Origin: Gammaproteobacteria bacterium
Lineage (GTDB): Bacteria; Pseudomonadota; Gammaproteobacteria; SZUA-140
Direction of reading: 5' to 3'
Assembly: GCA_015491865.1 (NCBI GenBank)
Contig: WFVD01000002.1
Coordinates: forward strand, 1 to 50,625
DNA length: 50,625 bases
The position numbers were made by a program, and so were the translations under genes. Position 1 is the first letter of the stretch. Every line of letters begins with the position of its first letter. Below, one piece after another: positions 8,629-17,082 of this stretch. The notes under the pieces were generated by a model. It was given only the letters and a program-made list of their open reading frames with translations. It did no database searches and had not been told where the DNA came from.

Positions 8629-9705
8629 TCATGATCTGAGTTGACCGATGAGCAGCACTCCATAAAACCACAGCAGTGTTAGTAGTGCCGTGATCACAGT
8701 TGCTGGCCGCGAGTTGATCAACGGGGCGATGCGCCGGTCGTAAAATCTTAGCGTACTCTGCTCACCTTCGCCGGGCGGGTAGCCCGCTTTTCGGTTGTGC
8801 TGGCAATCTCTTTGAAATGCCAGTTGCCATGCGTTCTCAGCTACATAGCGGCCGGTATCGAGCCAGTAACGTAATCCCTGCCTTAGCCCTTTGGTAAACA
8901 CCAGACGATGGATGATTTTAAAAAATGGAACGAGATTTAAGTTCCCGGTCTGATCTTGTTGTCGATAGGCCTCTGTTGCCACATCAAAAAACTGCTGGAA
9001 CCCAATCCTGTCAAAGTTGCAGATAATGGCGTTCAGAGTCTGGCGCTGTTTTAGCCCTTCAATTTCGAAGCGACGTGCTGAGGTACCAACGCGACCGGGA
9101 AGGGTTACCCAGCGACCGTAATCGAAAATTTTATGGGCGAGGCGGGCATCTTCCATAAAGTTGAGTGATTCATCAAAGCCGCCCAACTGCTGTAGAAATG
9201 CTTTTGATAGCCAAAATCCCTGGTCGCCGTTGATGCAGTCCCGACGGTTAAGTCTAGTTTTTGCTTCAAAAAAATAATAGCCGCCGTCGTGATCATCTTG
9301 AGTGCGGATAAAATGGAGTCCGAAGTGTCCCGCAACATGATCGCTACTATTTTTACTGCGCGCTTCATGCATATATTTTTTTGCGTTGGCAAGTAATAGT
9401 GGGTCATCGATGGTGGTGTCCGCATGTAAAAAAAGTAGCTCATCGGCATCTGCATGGTGACTGCCCGCATTCATCTGTCTAGCGCGACCCGGTGGGGTGT
9501 CGATCACCCGAAAGGGAACCTTCACCGCATGAGCGGCAGTGTGGCAGAGGGGGATCGTTTCATCACTACTGCCGCCATCGGTAACAATGATCTCAATCGC
9601 TATCTCCTGTTGTGATCCCAGTGCGGTAATTAGTGCGGGTAGCTGTGCGGCCTCGTTGAGCGCCGGGATAATAATCGAGAGCTCGCAATCTGGTCGGGTG
9701 GTCAT
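8629..9705 (-). CDS. Arsenosugar-cluster family 2 glycosyltransferase
   Basis: A 358-residue GT-A glycosyltransferase of the group called rSAM/selenodomain-associated transferase 2 (TIGR04283). It shows the family 2 start LSIIIPALNEAAQLPALI (residues 9-26), a DGGSSDET nucleotide-binding loop and LLFLHADTTI with the metal-binding aspartate. Typical members are about 230 residues; this one has an extra 120 residues ending in a hydrophobic helix (about 333-353) that may tether it to the membrane. It overlaps the preceding gene by four bases (ATGA). Its sugar acceptor in arsenosugar synthesis is inferred from the neighbours. Confidence 0.85.
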   Translation of the reverse strand: MTTRPDCELSIIIPALNEAAQLPALITALGSQQEIAIEIIVTDGGSSDETIPLCHTAAHAVKVPFRVIDTPPGRARQMNAGSHHADADELLFLHADTTIDDPLLLANAKKYMHEARSKNSSDHVAGHFGLHFIRTQDDHDGGYYFFEAKTRLNRRDCINGDQGFWLSKAFLQQLGGFDESLNFMEDARLAHKIFDYGRWVTLPGRVGTSARRFEIEGLKQRQTLNAIICNFDRIGFQQFFDVATEAYRQQDQTGNLNLVPFFKIIHRLVFTKGLRQGLRYWLDTGRYVAENAWQLAFQRDCQHNRKAGYPPGEGEQSTLRFYDRRIAPLINSRPATVITALLTLLWFYGVLLIGQLRS

Positions 9706-10343
9706 GCCTGTTTTAGCTTATTGATAGGGCCAATTAGCCGTTCGGCCTCAGGGAGATCTTCTGGCCGATCGATATCCTGAAAGGTATCCAGCTCTGTGAG
9801 TGACCACTGGCAGCTGGCGATGCGTTCGCGGGTGGCCTTTAACACTTCGTCTGTTCCCCAGCGGATAGCTGAAAACGGTGCGGGGGAGTAGCGGGAAAGC
9901 CCTATCAGCACATAGCCGCCATCATAAGCGGGGGCGATCACAATGTCGCTGCCACGCGCTAAATGGGTAAAGGCCTCTTCAAGGTCGGTGGCACTGAGTG
10001 CTGGGCAGTCGGTGCCGATGATGACGCTATTAAAGCCCTGTTGCAGGTTATATTGCATCGCATAGGCCATCCGTTCGCCGAGGTTGCCGCCTTGCTGCGG
10101 GTACAGCGTGACCGCTGCGCTGTTTCTACACTGCTCAAAAAACGGATGGGTGGTGTCGGGTGCACACCAAAGCTGTAGCGGGCAGAGTGCCGCCTCAGTG
10201 GCAGTGGCGAGGGTGTGTGTTACCAGCCTCACATGTAGTGCAGCAGCACCGGCTTCACCGAGTGCGGGTATCAGGCGGGTCTTCGCCCTGCCGGCCTCGG
10301 GGGCTTTGGCAAAGATGAGCAGGCGTGCAGTGGGGAAGCGCAT
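9702..10343 (-). CDS. Arsenosugar-cluster transferase 1 (TIGR04282/DUF2064)
   Basis: A 213-residue nucleotidyl/glycosyl transferase-like protein (rSAM/selenodomain-associated transferase 1). The conserved start LLIFAKAPEAGRAKTRL, the central IGTDCPALSATDLEEA and APAYDGGYVLIGL motifs are all present. ATG 10343 lies five bases after the arsS stop, with GGATTAGG as ribosome site; an in-frame ATG at 10370 would overlap arsS and adds unconserved residues. Order arsS, this gene, then glycosyltransferase 2 is the usual cluster, and the three are probably co-transcribed. Confidence 0.88.
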   Translation of the reverse strand: MRFPTARLLIFAKAPEAGRAKTRLIPALGEAGAAALHVRLVTHTLATATEAALCPLQLWCAPDTTHPFFEQCRNSAAVTLYPQQGGNLGERMAYAMQYNLQQGFNSVIIGTDCPALSATDLEEAFTHLARGSDIVIAPAYDGGYVLIGLSRYSPAPFSAIRWGTDEVLKATRERIASCQWSLTELDTFQDIDRPEDLPEAERLIGPINKLKQA

Positions 10344-10348
10344 TGAGC

Positions 10349-11311
10349 CTAATCCAGCGCGCCACCACAACTGCTCCCCTGGCCGGCGGTGCAGCCATAG
10401 CAGTGCGCTTTAACGATGATGGGCTGCCCTTCAATATCAATCATATTGAGTTCGCTGATATGTGTGCGCGGTTTCTGGTCCAGCGGAGCGGGCAGGTTGA
10501 GCATCTGGTTAAAGTCACAGTCGTAAATATAGCCTTGCCAGTCAACGCTGACGGTGGAGCGGCACATGACATCGTTAAGGGTGTCGCCATTGTATGAATC
10601 GCGCAGTAACGTCATATACTCTTCGAATAGTCCTTTGGAAATCAGCATACTGCCAAAGCGTTTGATCGGCATGTTGGTGATGGTGAAAAGCTGGTTGAAC
10701 TGGATCTCGTAATGTTCTTTGAGATGGGTTTTATAGGCGCTTTCAAGTGACGCCTGCGGTGGTGGCAGCACAGCCCCCTGTGGATTGTAGACCAGGTTTA
10801 TGGTGAGGCCACTGCTGGCGCTACCGTAGCCGAGCTGATTGAGTTTTTTAAGCCCCTCAATGCTGCGACGAAAGACCCCTTGGCCTCGTTGCGTATTAAC
10901 ATTATCTTCAAGGTAACATGGTAGTGATGCCACGATCTCGACCTGTTGTTCGGCAAGAAACGCTGCCAGATCATCGTATCCCTCTTCACTGAGGATGGTG
11001 AGGTTACAGCGGTCGATAACCTTGATGCCGAGTGTGCGCGCGCCGCGAACCAGGTCACGAAAATGTGGATTCATCTCGGGCGCACCGCCGGTCAGGTCGA
11101 GGGTTTTGATGTTGCCCTGTGCGAGATAGCTCAGGATTTCGTTGATGGTGTTACGATGCATGAGCTCTTTGCGTGTCGGCCCTGCGTTCACATGGCAGTG
11201 CAGGCAGGACTGGTTGCAGAGATAGCCGAGGTTAACCTGTAGCGTCTCTAGCTGCGCGCGTTGCAGTGGTGGAAAATCGGTGGCTTCAAGTAGCGGAAGC
11301 GTGGCGTGCAT
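10349..11311 (-). CDS. arsS: Radical SAM protein ArsS (arsenosugar biosynthesis)
   Basis: A 320-residue radical SAM enzyme with the CNQSCLHCH cluster motif (Cys32, Cys36, Cys39) and the cysteine-rich C-terminal domain (DUF3641) ending CYGCTAGQGSSCGGALD. Members bind two Fe-S clusters and are proposed to attach the adenosyl-derived sugar to methylated arsenic. In some relatives a C-terminal cysteine is selenocysteine; here all are ordinary codons. I chose ATG 11311, preceded by AAAGGGACC, over an in-frame start at 11410 that adds 33 residues of unlike sequence. No arsM methyltransferase is adjacent. Confidence 0.9.
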   Translation of the reverse strand: MHATLPLLEATDFPPLQRAQLETLQVNLGYLCNQSCLHCHVNAGPTRKELMHRNTINEILSYLAQGNIKTLDLTGGAPEMNPHFRDLVRGARTLGIKVIDRCNLTILSEEGYDDLAAFLAEQQVEIVASLPCYLEDNVNTQRGQGVFRRSIEGLKKLNQLGYGSASSGLTINLVYNPQGAVLPPPQASLESAYKTHLKEHYEIQFNQLFTITNMPIKRFGSMLISKGLFEEYMTLLRDSYNGDTLNDVMCRSTVSVDWQGYIYDCDFNQMLNLPAPLDQKPRTHISELNMIDIEGQPIIVKAHCYGCTAGQGSSCGGALD

Positions 11312-11686
11312 GGTGGTCCCTTTATCTAATACATTAAGTTTAATCAAATTTTTTTGATGCTGTGATACCCGAGGTCTGACTACCTCTCTCTCCGGTGAAA
11401 AGCATACCATGCAAACCAGATGGGGGTGGTGGTTGTACGGGGTGTGAAAGGTAGTCGTGGTGTGAGTCGGAACCTTTCAGTTCATGGCATCGGTTTTGAT
11501 ATGGGTAGTGGTTCAGTTTTTTGTGTGAAATGGCGATATAGCTGCATAGCTTTTTAATTTTATTTTATGGTGGTCAACAGCCAGTCAGAGGTTTCTTAAG
11601 GCGCTTCTGGTGGTATATCCCGTATCCGGTCCGGAATTGCTGGGATCGGGAAGAGAGGCCTGTATGAACATGGGGGTTACTGGGCG
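11312..11686. other. Divergent intergenic region of arsS and the Hpt gene
   Basis: The 375 bases separate arsS (reverse) from the Hpt gene (forward) and must contain both promoters. The part nearest arsS is AT-rich with a run of seven T (11349-11355). I found no convincing paired -35/-10. Near the Hpt end there is an eight-codon reading frame, 11664-11690, with GAGAGG ahead of it; its stop codon overlaps the Hpt start codon as ATGA. Confidence 0.45.
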
Positions 11687-12031
11687 ATGAATATGGACAT
11701 GGAAGGATTTGAACAGGAGTTGCAGGCTTTAAAAGATGCGTATGCTGAGCAGTTGCCCGCAAAGCTGGCGCAGATCGATGAGTTATGGGGTGTGCTGGTC
11801 GATAAGCGCTGGGATGAAGCGGTCTTCAATACATTTCATCGTACAGTACACAGCATGGCGGGTTCCGCGCCCGTGTTTGGCTTTTCGGCGATGGGTAAGT
11901 GTGCGCGTGAACTTGAAATATCGTTAAAGGCGGTTGCGGCGAGTGGCGAACCGTTAAGTGATGCACAATATGAAGCATTTGCTGTACAGGTTGAGGCGAT
12001 ACGGGCATCTGCACAGCTTCCGGATGGTTAG
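11687..12031 (+). CDS. Stand-alone Hpt (histidine phosphotransfer) protein
   Basis: A 114-residue single-domain phosphotransfer protein. The motif FHRTVHSMAGSAPVFGF carries the phospho-accepting histidine (His55) in the usual HxxxGSAxxFG setting, and the predicted four helices fill the whole protein. Such proteins relay phosphate from a hybrid sensor kinase to a response regulator. No kinase or intact regulator gene is nearby, so its partners are encoded elsewhere. The start overlaps an eight-codon upstream frame by ATGA; ATG at 11699 is another possible start. Confidence 0.82.
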   Translation: MNMDMEGFEQELQALKDAYAEQLPAKLAQIDELWGVLVDKRWDEAVFNTFHRTVHSMAGSAPVFGFSAMGKCARELEISLKAVAASGEPLSDAQYEAFAVQVEAIRASAQLPDG

Positions 12032-12034
12032 TGG

Positions 12035-12319
12035 TTAGAGCCGCCTGCGAGGCTCTTTGCTGTTCTCTTCATTTAGCTGCTGTCTGATGTTGCGGTTGAT
12101 ACGTCTTCCCGCCTCCTCTGAAAGTGGTGGCATTCCCGCGCCGTCGCTGGATTGCATTAAGCGCTGTACAGCGTGTGCGATGAACTTCAGTTGCTTCTCA
12201 TAGCAGCGGCATGTTTTGCAGATGAGCAGGTGAAACTTAAGTCTTAACCGCTCTCTGAGCGAGAGCCTGCGGTCTAGTTTCTGTGATAGCAGTTCTCCGA
12301 TCGCTTTGCATGACAACAT
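12035..12319 (-). CDS. Zinc-finger anti-sigma factor
   Basis: A 94-residue zf-HC2-type protein. HLLICKTCRCYEKQL contains the His-x3-Cys-x2-Cys zinc-binding core of ZAS anti-sigma factors. There is no membrane helix, so it is a soluble anti-sigma, possibly sensing redox state or metals in the cytoplasm. Its start codon overlaps the stop of the sigma gene by one base (TGATG), a coupling typical of sigma/anti-sigma pairs. Inhibition of that sigma factor is inferred from family and context. Confidence 0.82.
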   Translation of the reverse strand: MLSCKAIGELLSQKLDRRLSLRERLRLKFHLLICKTCRCYEKQLKFIAHAVQRLMQSSDGAGMPPLSEEAGRRINRNIRQQLNEENSKEPRRRL

Positions 12320-12909
12320 CAGCCTGCCTCCGGGTTCTGCTTATCGCGATCACGATTGAACCAATGTGAATCCAGGCAGTTACGAAGACGCATTCGCCCC
12401 CTCGACAGCATGACCCACATATTGTTTGTCGTAGAGATATCGAGCAACTTACAGATCTCGTTCGAGGAGAGCCCTTTAATCTCACGCAGAATAAACAGAT
12501 CGGCGAGGCGCTCCGGCAGGTGTGCGATACAGGCGGAGAAGACTTGCCAGAACTCCCTGTTCTCATATGCCTGGTCAGGTGCCTGCCAGTGTGACAGTGG
12601 CTCTTTCCAGTGGCCGCTGTGGTCAAACTGCTGGTCGAGCTGTTCGCGGAGTGCTTCGATATCATCACTGTTCTGTTCGCGCTTATGTTTACGAAAGTGG
12701 TCGATGATCTTGTGTTTGAGGATGCCGATTAGCCAGGTTTTCTCGGATGACTGGCCAGAAAATCGTTCGCGTGCCTTGAGCGCGGCGAGAAAGGTCTCCT
12801 GCACCATATCTTCTGCCTGAGACGGGTCGCGCATCTTCATCAGCGCATAGCGATAGAGGGCATCGCCATGTTGTGCTACCCAGGTGGATGGATCTGAGGC
12901 CGCGCCCAT
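12319..12909 (-). CDS. ECF sigma factor
   Basis: A 196-residue extracytoplasmic-function sigma factor. Region 2 (ALYRYALMKMRDPSQAEDMV and following) and region 4 (LPERLADLFILREIKGLSSN, then a helix-turn-helix ending in LSRGRMRLRNCL) are complete. Between them is a longer acidic linker with W-rich DHSGHWKEPLSHW. It resembles the TIGR02943 group, which is usually paired with a small zf-HC2 protein, as here. It would direct RNA polymerase to a small stress regulon. Targets are not visible in the window; autoregulation is likely but no promoter was assigned. Confidence 0.9.
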   Translation of the reverse strand: MGAASDPSTWVAQHGDALYRYALMKMRDPSQAEDMVQETFLAALKARERFSGQSSEKTWLIGILKHKIIDHFRKHKREQNSDDIEALREQLDQQFDHSGHWKEPLSHWQAPDQAYENREFWQVFSACIAHLPERLADLFILREIKGLSSNEICKLLDISTTNNMWVMLSRGRMRLRNCLDSHWFNRDRDKQNPEAG

Positions 12910-12924
12910 ACTGAAGTGCGGCCT

Positions 12925-13821
12925 TTAGCCTGCCCGGGGAAAGATCGCCTCGGCCGGGAACACGGGGCCGTCGACACAGACACGCTTCATCGCACTTGAG
13001 CCATCTTTGTTATGCACCTTGACCACGCAGCCAGCACAGCCGCCAATCGCACAGGCCATAAACTCTTCCAGTGATAGCTGGCACGGCAGATCGAATTCAT
13101 CTGCTACCGCTGCCACCGCTTCCAGCATCGGATGAGGGCCACAGGCGAACAGCTCGACCTCACTGCGTTGATTATCGTCGAGTGTGCTGAGCCATGCGCG
13201 CGCCAGCTCGGTGATGTACCCCTGATAGACACCGGGAAACGCTTGCTGGCTCGCGAGGCGGCTCGGAATCCCCCAGTCCTCCATCAGCGGCATCGCAGCG
13301 ATGGTGTCGTCCGGCAGGCCGGGAATGATGATCTGAGAGGGTCGTGTTTTAAACGGAAAGGGTGTCTCGGAACCCATCAGCACCATCGGCCTGTAGTCGC
13401 CTTTTCGCTTGCGCGCTTCATCGGCGATAAAGATCATCGGCGGAATGCCAACACCGCCGCCCAGCAGTAGTGGGCGGGGGTGCTCGGGGTGCAGTGTAAA
13501 GGGTGTTCCGATTGGTCCCATCAGGTTGATCTGGCTGCCGACCTTATGTTGTGAGAGTAGTGCAGTGCCCTCACCAAAGACGCGGTAGAGGAGTTCGATC
13601 CACCCCTTCTGTCTGTCGCTGCGCATGATGGAGAGCGGGCGACGCATCGGGCGCTGCACATCACATCTAACATGGACAAAGCTGCCGGGTAGCGCATCTC
13701 GGGCAATTTTTGGTGCCTGTAATTTCATGATGAACTGCCTGCCGTCATAAGGCTGGTGCGCCAGTACCTCCGCCTCTTCGACAAAAACTGAATGACGATG
13801 TGGTCTGCTATGTGCGTTCAT
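12925..13821 (-). CDS. pyrK: Dihydroorotate dehydrogenase electron-transfer subunit-like (PyrK)
   Basis: A 298-residue flavin/[2Fe-2S] oxidoreductase. It has an FAD-binding barrel with RPMRRPLSI, an NAD-binding part with LLLGGGVGIPPMIFIAD, and a C-terminal [2Fe-2S] motif with Cys257, Cys262, Cys265 and Cys282, the PyrK pattern. In class 1B dihydroorotate dehydrogenases PyrK passes electrons to NAD. It overlaps the pyrC' gene by 14 bases and closes the pyrimidine operon. The catalytic PyrD is not next to it; it may pair with a distant PyrD or serve another dehydrogenase. Confidence 0.85.
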   Translation of the reverse strand: MNAHSRPHRHSVFVEEAEVLAHQPYDGRQFIMKLQAPKIARDALPGSFVHVRCDVQRPMRRPLSIMRSDRQKGWIELLYRVFGEGTALLSQHKVGSQINLMGPIGTPFTLHPEHPRPLLLGGGVGIPPMIFIADEARKRKGDYRPMVLMGSETPFPFKTRPSQIIIPGLPDDTIAAMPLMEDWGIPSRLASQQAFPGVYQGYITELARAWLSTLDDNQRSEVELFACGPHPMLEAVAAVADEFDLPCQLSLEEFMACAIGGCAGCVVKVHNKDGSSAMKRVCVDGPVFPAEAIFPRAG

Positions 13822-15085
13822 AAACGGTCTTGCCTCCCAGCAATGTGCATGTCACCTCGCCCTTCATCTCCCAGTTGAGAAAGGGGGTGTTGTGGCCGCG
13901 GCTGAGCATCGAACCACTGTCGAGGGTCCAGTAACGTTCAGGGTCGAAGATGCAGATGTCAGCCTGTCGGCCAGGCGATAATGTGCCGGCTTCGATGCCG
14001 AGGATCGTGGCGGGTTGACTGGTCAGGCTGGCGATCATCTGTGTCATCGAAAGCACGCCGTCATCAACGACGCGTAGCGCCAGCGGCAGCAGTGTTTCGA
14101 GTGCCGAGATGCCCGCTTCGGTGGCACCAAAGGGGGCCAGCTTGGCATCGGCCTCGTGCGGTTGATGATCGGAGCAGATTGCCGCGACTGTACCGTCGGC
14201 GATCCCCTTGCGTAGCCCCTCCATATCACGTTGGGTGCGCAGTGGTGGGCGTACATGGCACTGGCTATTAAAGCCGAGCAGATCGATCTCCGTGAGGTGT
14301 AGATGGTGTGCGCTAACATCACAGCTGACCGGCTGACCATCGTATTTTGCACGCGCGACTTTCTGTAACGCGCGCTGACTTGAGAGCATTGGAAAGTGCA
14401 CCCGTGCGCCGGTTTCTTCGACCAGTGCCAGTGTGGCGGCGACTGCAACGGTTTCGGCGGCGATGGGGATACCAGGCAGGCCGAGACGCGATCCGACCGC
14501 CCCCTCATGGACGCAGCCGTTGTTGGCAAGCGCCGCCTCTTCGGCGTGAATGAAGACGGTCATGCCGTGGGTGGCCGCATACTCCATCGCACGGCGCAGG
14601 ATGAGTGTGCTGCCAGGCGGCTGCATCGCATTGCTAACACCGACGCAGCCTGCCGTCTTGAGCGCATGCATCTCGGTGATGGCGCTACCGGCAAGCCCCT
14701 GAGTGAGCGCACCGAGAGGGACTACGCGTGCGAACCCGGCGGCATCGGCGTGGCGCTGAACCAGTTCCGCGACTGCGGGTGTGTCGATGACTGGGTGGGT
14801 GTCGGGTGGGCAGCAGAGGGTGGTGATGCCGCCGCGAGCGGCCGCACGTGTTTCGCTTGCGATGGTTCCTTTGTGCTCTTCCCCCGGTTCGCGCAGATGG
14901 GCGCGTAGATCCACCAGCCCGGGGCAGACAATCTGCCCACTGGCATCGATAATGCTATCGGCATTGAAAGCGGTCGGCGCGGTGCCGATGGTGACGATCT
15001 TGCCGTCGGCAATAAACAGGCTCTGCTCCCCGTCGAGCTGATTAGCGGGGTCGACGATGTGGCCGTTTCTGATTTCGATTTTCAT
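13808..15085 (-). CDS. pyrC': Dihydroorotase-like protein PyrC', probably non-catalytic
   Basis: A 425-residue amidohydrolase of the class I dihydroorotase fold. Several metal ligands are missing: the HxH motif reads RAH (Arg61, His63), the bridging Asp region FTDDG reads GVSNAMQ (about 149-155), and the HxxHxS motif reads HFPMLSS (Met233). His180 and Asp306 remain. This is the pattern of the pseudo-dihydroorotase PyrC' of Pseudomonas, which is needed for assembly of the PyrB dodecamer and does not catalyse. It overlaps pyrB by one base (TGATG), which supports that partnership. An active dihydroorotase should exist elsewhere. Confidence 0.9.
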   Translation of the reverse strand: MKIEIRNGHIVDPANQLDGEQSLFIADGKIVTIGTAPTAFNADSIIDASGQIVCPGLVDLRAHLREPGEEHKGTIASETRAAARGGITTLCCPPDTHPVIDTPAVAELVQRHADAAGFARVVPLGALTQGLAGSAITEMHALKTAGCVGVSNAMQPPGSTLILRRAMEYAATHGMTVFIHAEEAALANNGCVHEGAVGSRLGLPGIPIAAETVAVAATLALVEETGARVHFPMLSSQRALQKVARAKYDGQPVSCDVSAHHLHLTEIDLLGFNSQCHVRPPLRTQRDMEGLRKGIADGTVAAICSDHQPHEADAKLAPFGATEAGISALETLLPLALRVVDDGVLSMTQMIASLTSQPATILGIEAGTLSPGRQADICIFDPERYWTLDSGSMLSRGHNTPFLNWEMKGEVTCTLLGGKTVYERT

Positions 15086-16071
15086 CAGCGCACTCCCCCC
15101 GTGGTCTCTGGCAGGTGGCTCTGTATCGCCATCGACATCACCGCCATGCGCACTGCAATGCCATGTGTCACCTGTTGCAGGATGACGGAACGGGAGCCGT
15201 CGGCGACCGCTGAATCGATCTCAACCCCGCGGTTTATGGGGCCGGGATGCATCACAGTGACATCGGCTTTAGCCAGTTCAAGTTTCTCTTCGGTCAGGCC
15301 AAAGAGCTGGAAATATTCATGCTCACTCGGCAGCGAGGCGCCGCGCATCCGCTCTTTCTGCAGGCGCAGCATGATTACCACATCAACATCACGCAGCCCT
15401 TCGCGCAGATCATGATAGACATGAACACCAAAGGCGTCCGGTTCGGTTGGTAGCAGCGTCTTGGGGGCGATGATGCGGATATCTTCAACCCCGAGCATGC
15501 TGAGTGCGTGGATCTGTGAGCGTGCAACACGTGAGTGGCGGATGTCACCAACGATCGCGACGTTGAGTTTATGGAACTCCCCCTTCTCGCGGCGGATGGT
15601 GAACATATCGAGCATCGCCTGGGTAGGGTGGGCGTGCTGGCCATCACCGGCGTTGATCACGCTGATGTGTGGTGCCGCGTGCTGTGCGATGAAGTGGGCT
15701 GCGCCGCTGTCGGCGTGGCGCACCACAAACATGTCGCAGTGCATCGCTTCAAGATTGCGCAGTGTGTCGAGCAGCGTTTCACCCTTGGCGGTGGCCGAGG
15801 CCTGAATGTTGATGTTGAGGACATCGGCTGAGAGCCGCTTCGCCGCCAGCTCAAAGGTGGTGCGGGTGCGGGTGCTTGCCTCAAAAAAGAGATTTACAAT
15901 CGTTTTACCGCGCAGCAGGGGCACCTTTTTTACGGTCTGTTCGGTGACGCTGGTAAACGATTCGGCGGTGTCGAGGATATCGATCAGCAGCTGACGGTTG
16001 AGCCCTTCAATTGTCAGGAAATGTTTGAGTTTGCCGTTGTCGTCGAGTTGCAGGCGGTTTTTCTTTTTCAT
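15085..16071 (-). CDS. pyrB: Aspartate carbamoyltransferase PyrB
   Basis: The 328-residue catalytic subunit of aspartate transcarbamoylase, which makes N-carbamoyl-L-aspartate in pyrimidine synthesis. The carbamoyl-phosphate site STRTRTTFE (about 65-73) and the [11 protein letters not shown] and [11 protein letters not shown] motifs are intact. The N-terminal extension relative to E. coli PyrB fits the Pseudomonas class that assembles with PyrC' and needs no PyrI. The start overlaps pyrR by four bases (ATGA). Confidence 0.96.
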   Translation of the reverse strand: MKKKNRLQLDDNGKLKHFLTIEGLNRQLLIDILDTAESFTSVTEQTVKKVPLLRGKTIVNLFFEASTRTRTTFELAAKRLSADVLNINIQASATAKGETLLDTLRNLEAMHCDMFVVRHADSGAAHFIAQHAAPHISVINAGDGQHAHPTQAMLDMFTIRREKGEFHKLNVAIVGDIRHSRVARSQIHALSMLGVEDIRIIAPKTLLPTEPDAFGVHVYHDLREGLRDVDVVIMLRLQKERMRGASLPSEHEYFQLFGLTEEKLELAKADVTVMHPGPINRGVEIDSAVADGSRSVILQQVTHGIAVRMAVMSMAIQSHLPETTGGVR

Positions 16072-16574
16072 ACGCGGGTAATACTCAGCGTTAATGGTTC
16101 AGGGCCTTGCAATTTGATCTGTTCGCCCTCTGCCAGTGCGACATGCTGGCCGACGGCATCAGCCTGAATCGGCAGTTCACGCCCGTCGCGCTCCACCAGC
16201 ACTGCCAACATGATGGAAGCGGGGCGACCGTAGTCGAAGAGTTCATTCATCGCGGCGCGAATGGTGCGGCCGGTGTAGAGCACGTCGTCAACAAGAATGA
16301 TGTGGCGATCATCGACACTTAAAGGCAGTGCGGAGGGTCTGACCTGTGGGTTGATGCCGACGCGGGTGAAGTCGTCGCGATAGAACGAAATGTCGAGTGT
16401 ACCGAGTGGTTCGTCCAGCCCCAGGCGTCGGTGCAGCTGCTGTGCGATCCAGACCCCACCGGTATGGATGCCGATCATAATCGGGGATTGGATGTTACGC
16501 GCTTCAAGCGTCGTGCTGACTGTTTGTGCGACGTTGCTGAGAGCGAGGTCAATGTCTAATTCTTTTGCGTTCAC
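16068..16574 (-). CDS. pyrR: PyrR-family phosphoribosyltransferase/regulator
   Basis: A 168-residue phosphoribosyltransferase-fold protein with the PRPP-binding motif [18 protein letters not shown]. PyrR proteins control pyr genes and may have uracil phosphoribosyltransferase activity. In gram-positive bacteria PyrR binds RNA to attenuate transcription; in gammaproteobacteria its mechanism is less clear. It sits between ruvX and pyrB exactly as in Pseudomonas. I saw no anti-terminator/terminator pair in the 28 bases before the gene. Confidence 0.92.
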   Translation of the reverse strand: MNAKELDIDLALSNVAQTVSTTLEARNIQSPIMIGIHTGGVWIAQQLHRRLGLDEPLGTLDISFYRDDFTRVGINPQVRPSALPLSVDDRHIILVDDVLYTGRTIRAAMNELFDYGRPASIMLAVLVERDGRELPIQADAVGQHVALAEGEQIKLQGPEPLTLSITRV

Positions 16575-16602
16575 AGGCGCTAATGATACCGGTTATTAAT
16601 CA

Positions 16603-17082
16603 TTATTGCTCGCTAAAAAAGGTTTTAAGGATGATCTGAGCGGCGACCGAATCTACCTCCATATGTTGCCTGTGTTGATGGGTGCGCTTCTGGCCACCTC
16701 TGTTGTGAGGGTCATAACAGTCGCGCGCCGCTTCTCGTGTCGTGAGGCGTTCATCGGCGGGATAGACCGGCAGGTGGTAGCGTCCGTGCAGACGATTGGA
16801 GAAGCGCCTTGCTTTGAGCGTCATCTCATTATCGCTGCCATCCATATTGAGCGGAATGCCGACGACCAGCGCATCGGGTTGCCAGGTTTCGATGAGGTGG
16901 GTGATCCCTGCCCAGTCGGGACGTTCATCACGTGAACGCAGCACCGGCAGTGGCGAGGTGCTCTGGGTGAGTTCCTGGCCGACGGCGACGCCGATCTTTC
17001 GGGTGCCGAAATCGAAGGCGAGCAGGGTGCGCTGGCCGATTCGATCGTGGGGCCGGTCGGTGGATTTATCAGGCGTGCCCAA
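16603..17082 (-). CDS. ruvX: RuvX/YqgF RNase H-fold protein
   Basis: A putative Holliday-junction resolvase and pre-16S rRNA nuclease of about 159 residues. LLAFDFGTRKIGVAVG, VVGIPLNMDGSDNEM and PADERLTTREA match the family, with the acidic residues in place. The long upstream open frame is not part of the gene. No ATG or GTG exists between the yqgE stop and the conserved start, so I chose TTG 17082, which overlaps yqgE by 14 bases. The start is uncertain; the gene itself is not. Confidence 0.88.
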   Translation of the reverse strand: MGTPDKSTDRPHDRIGQRTLLAFDFGTRKIGVAVGQELTQSTSPLPVLRSRDERPDWAGITHLIETWQPDALVVGIPLNMDGSDNEMTLKARRFSNRLHGRYHLPVYPADERLTTREAARDCYDPHNRGGQKRTHQHRQHMEVDSVAAQIILKTFFSEQ

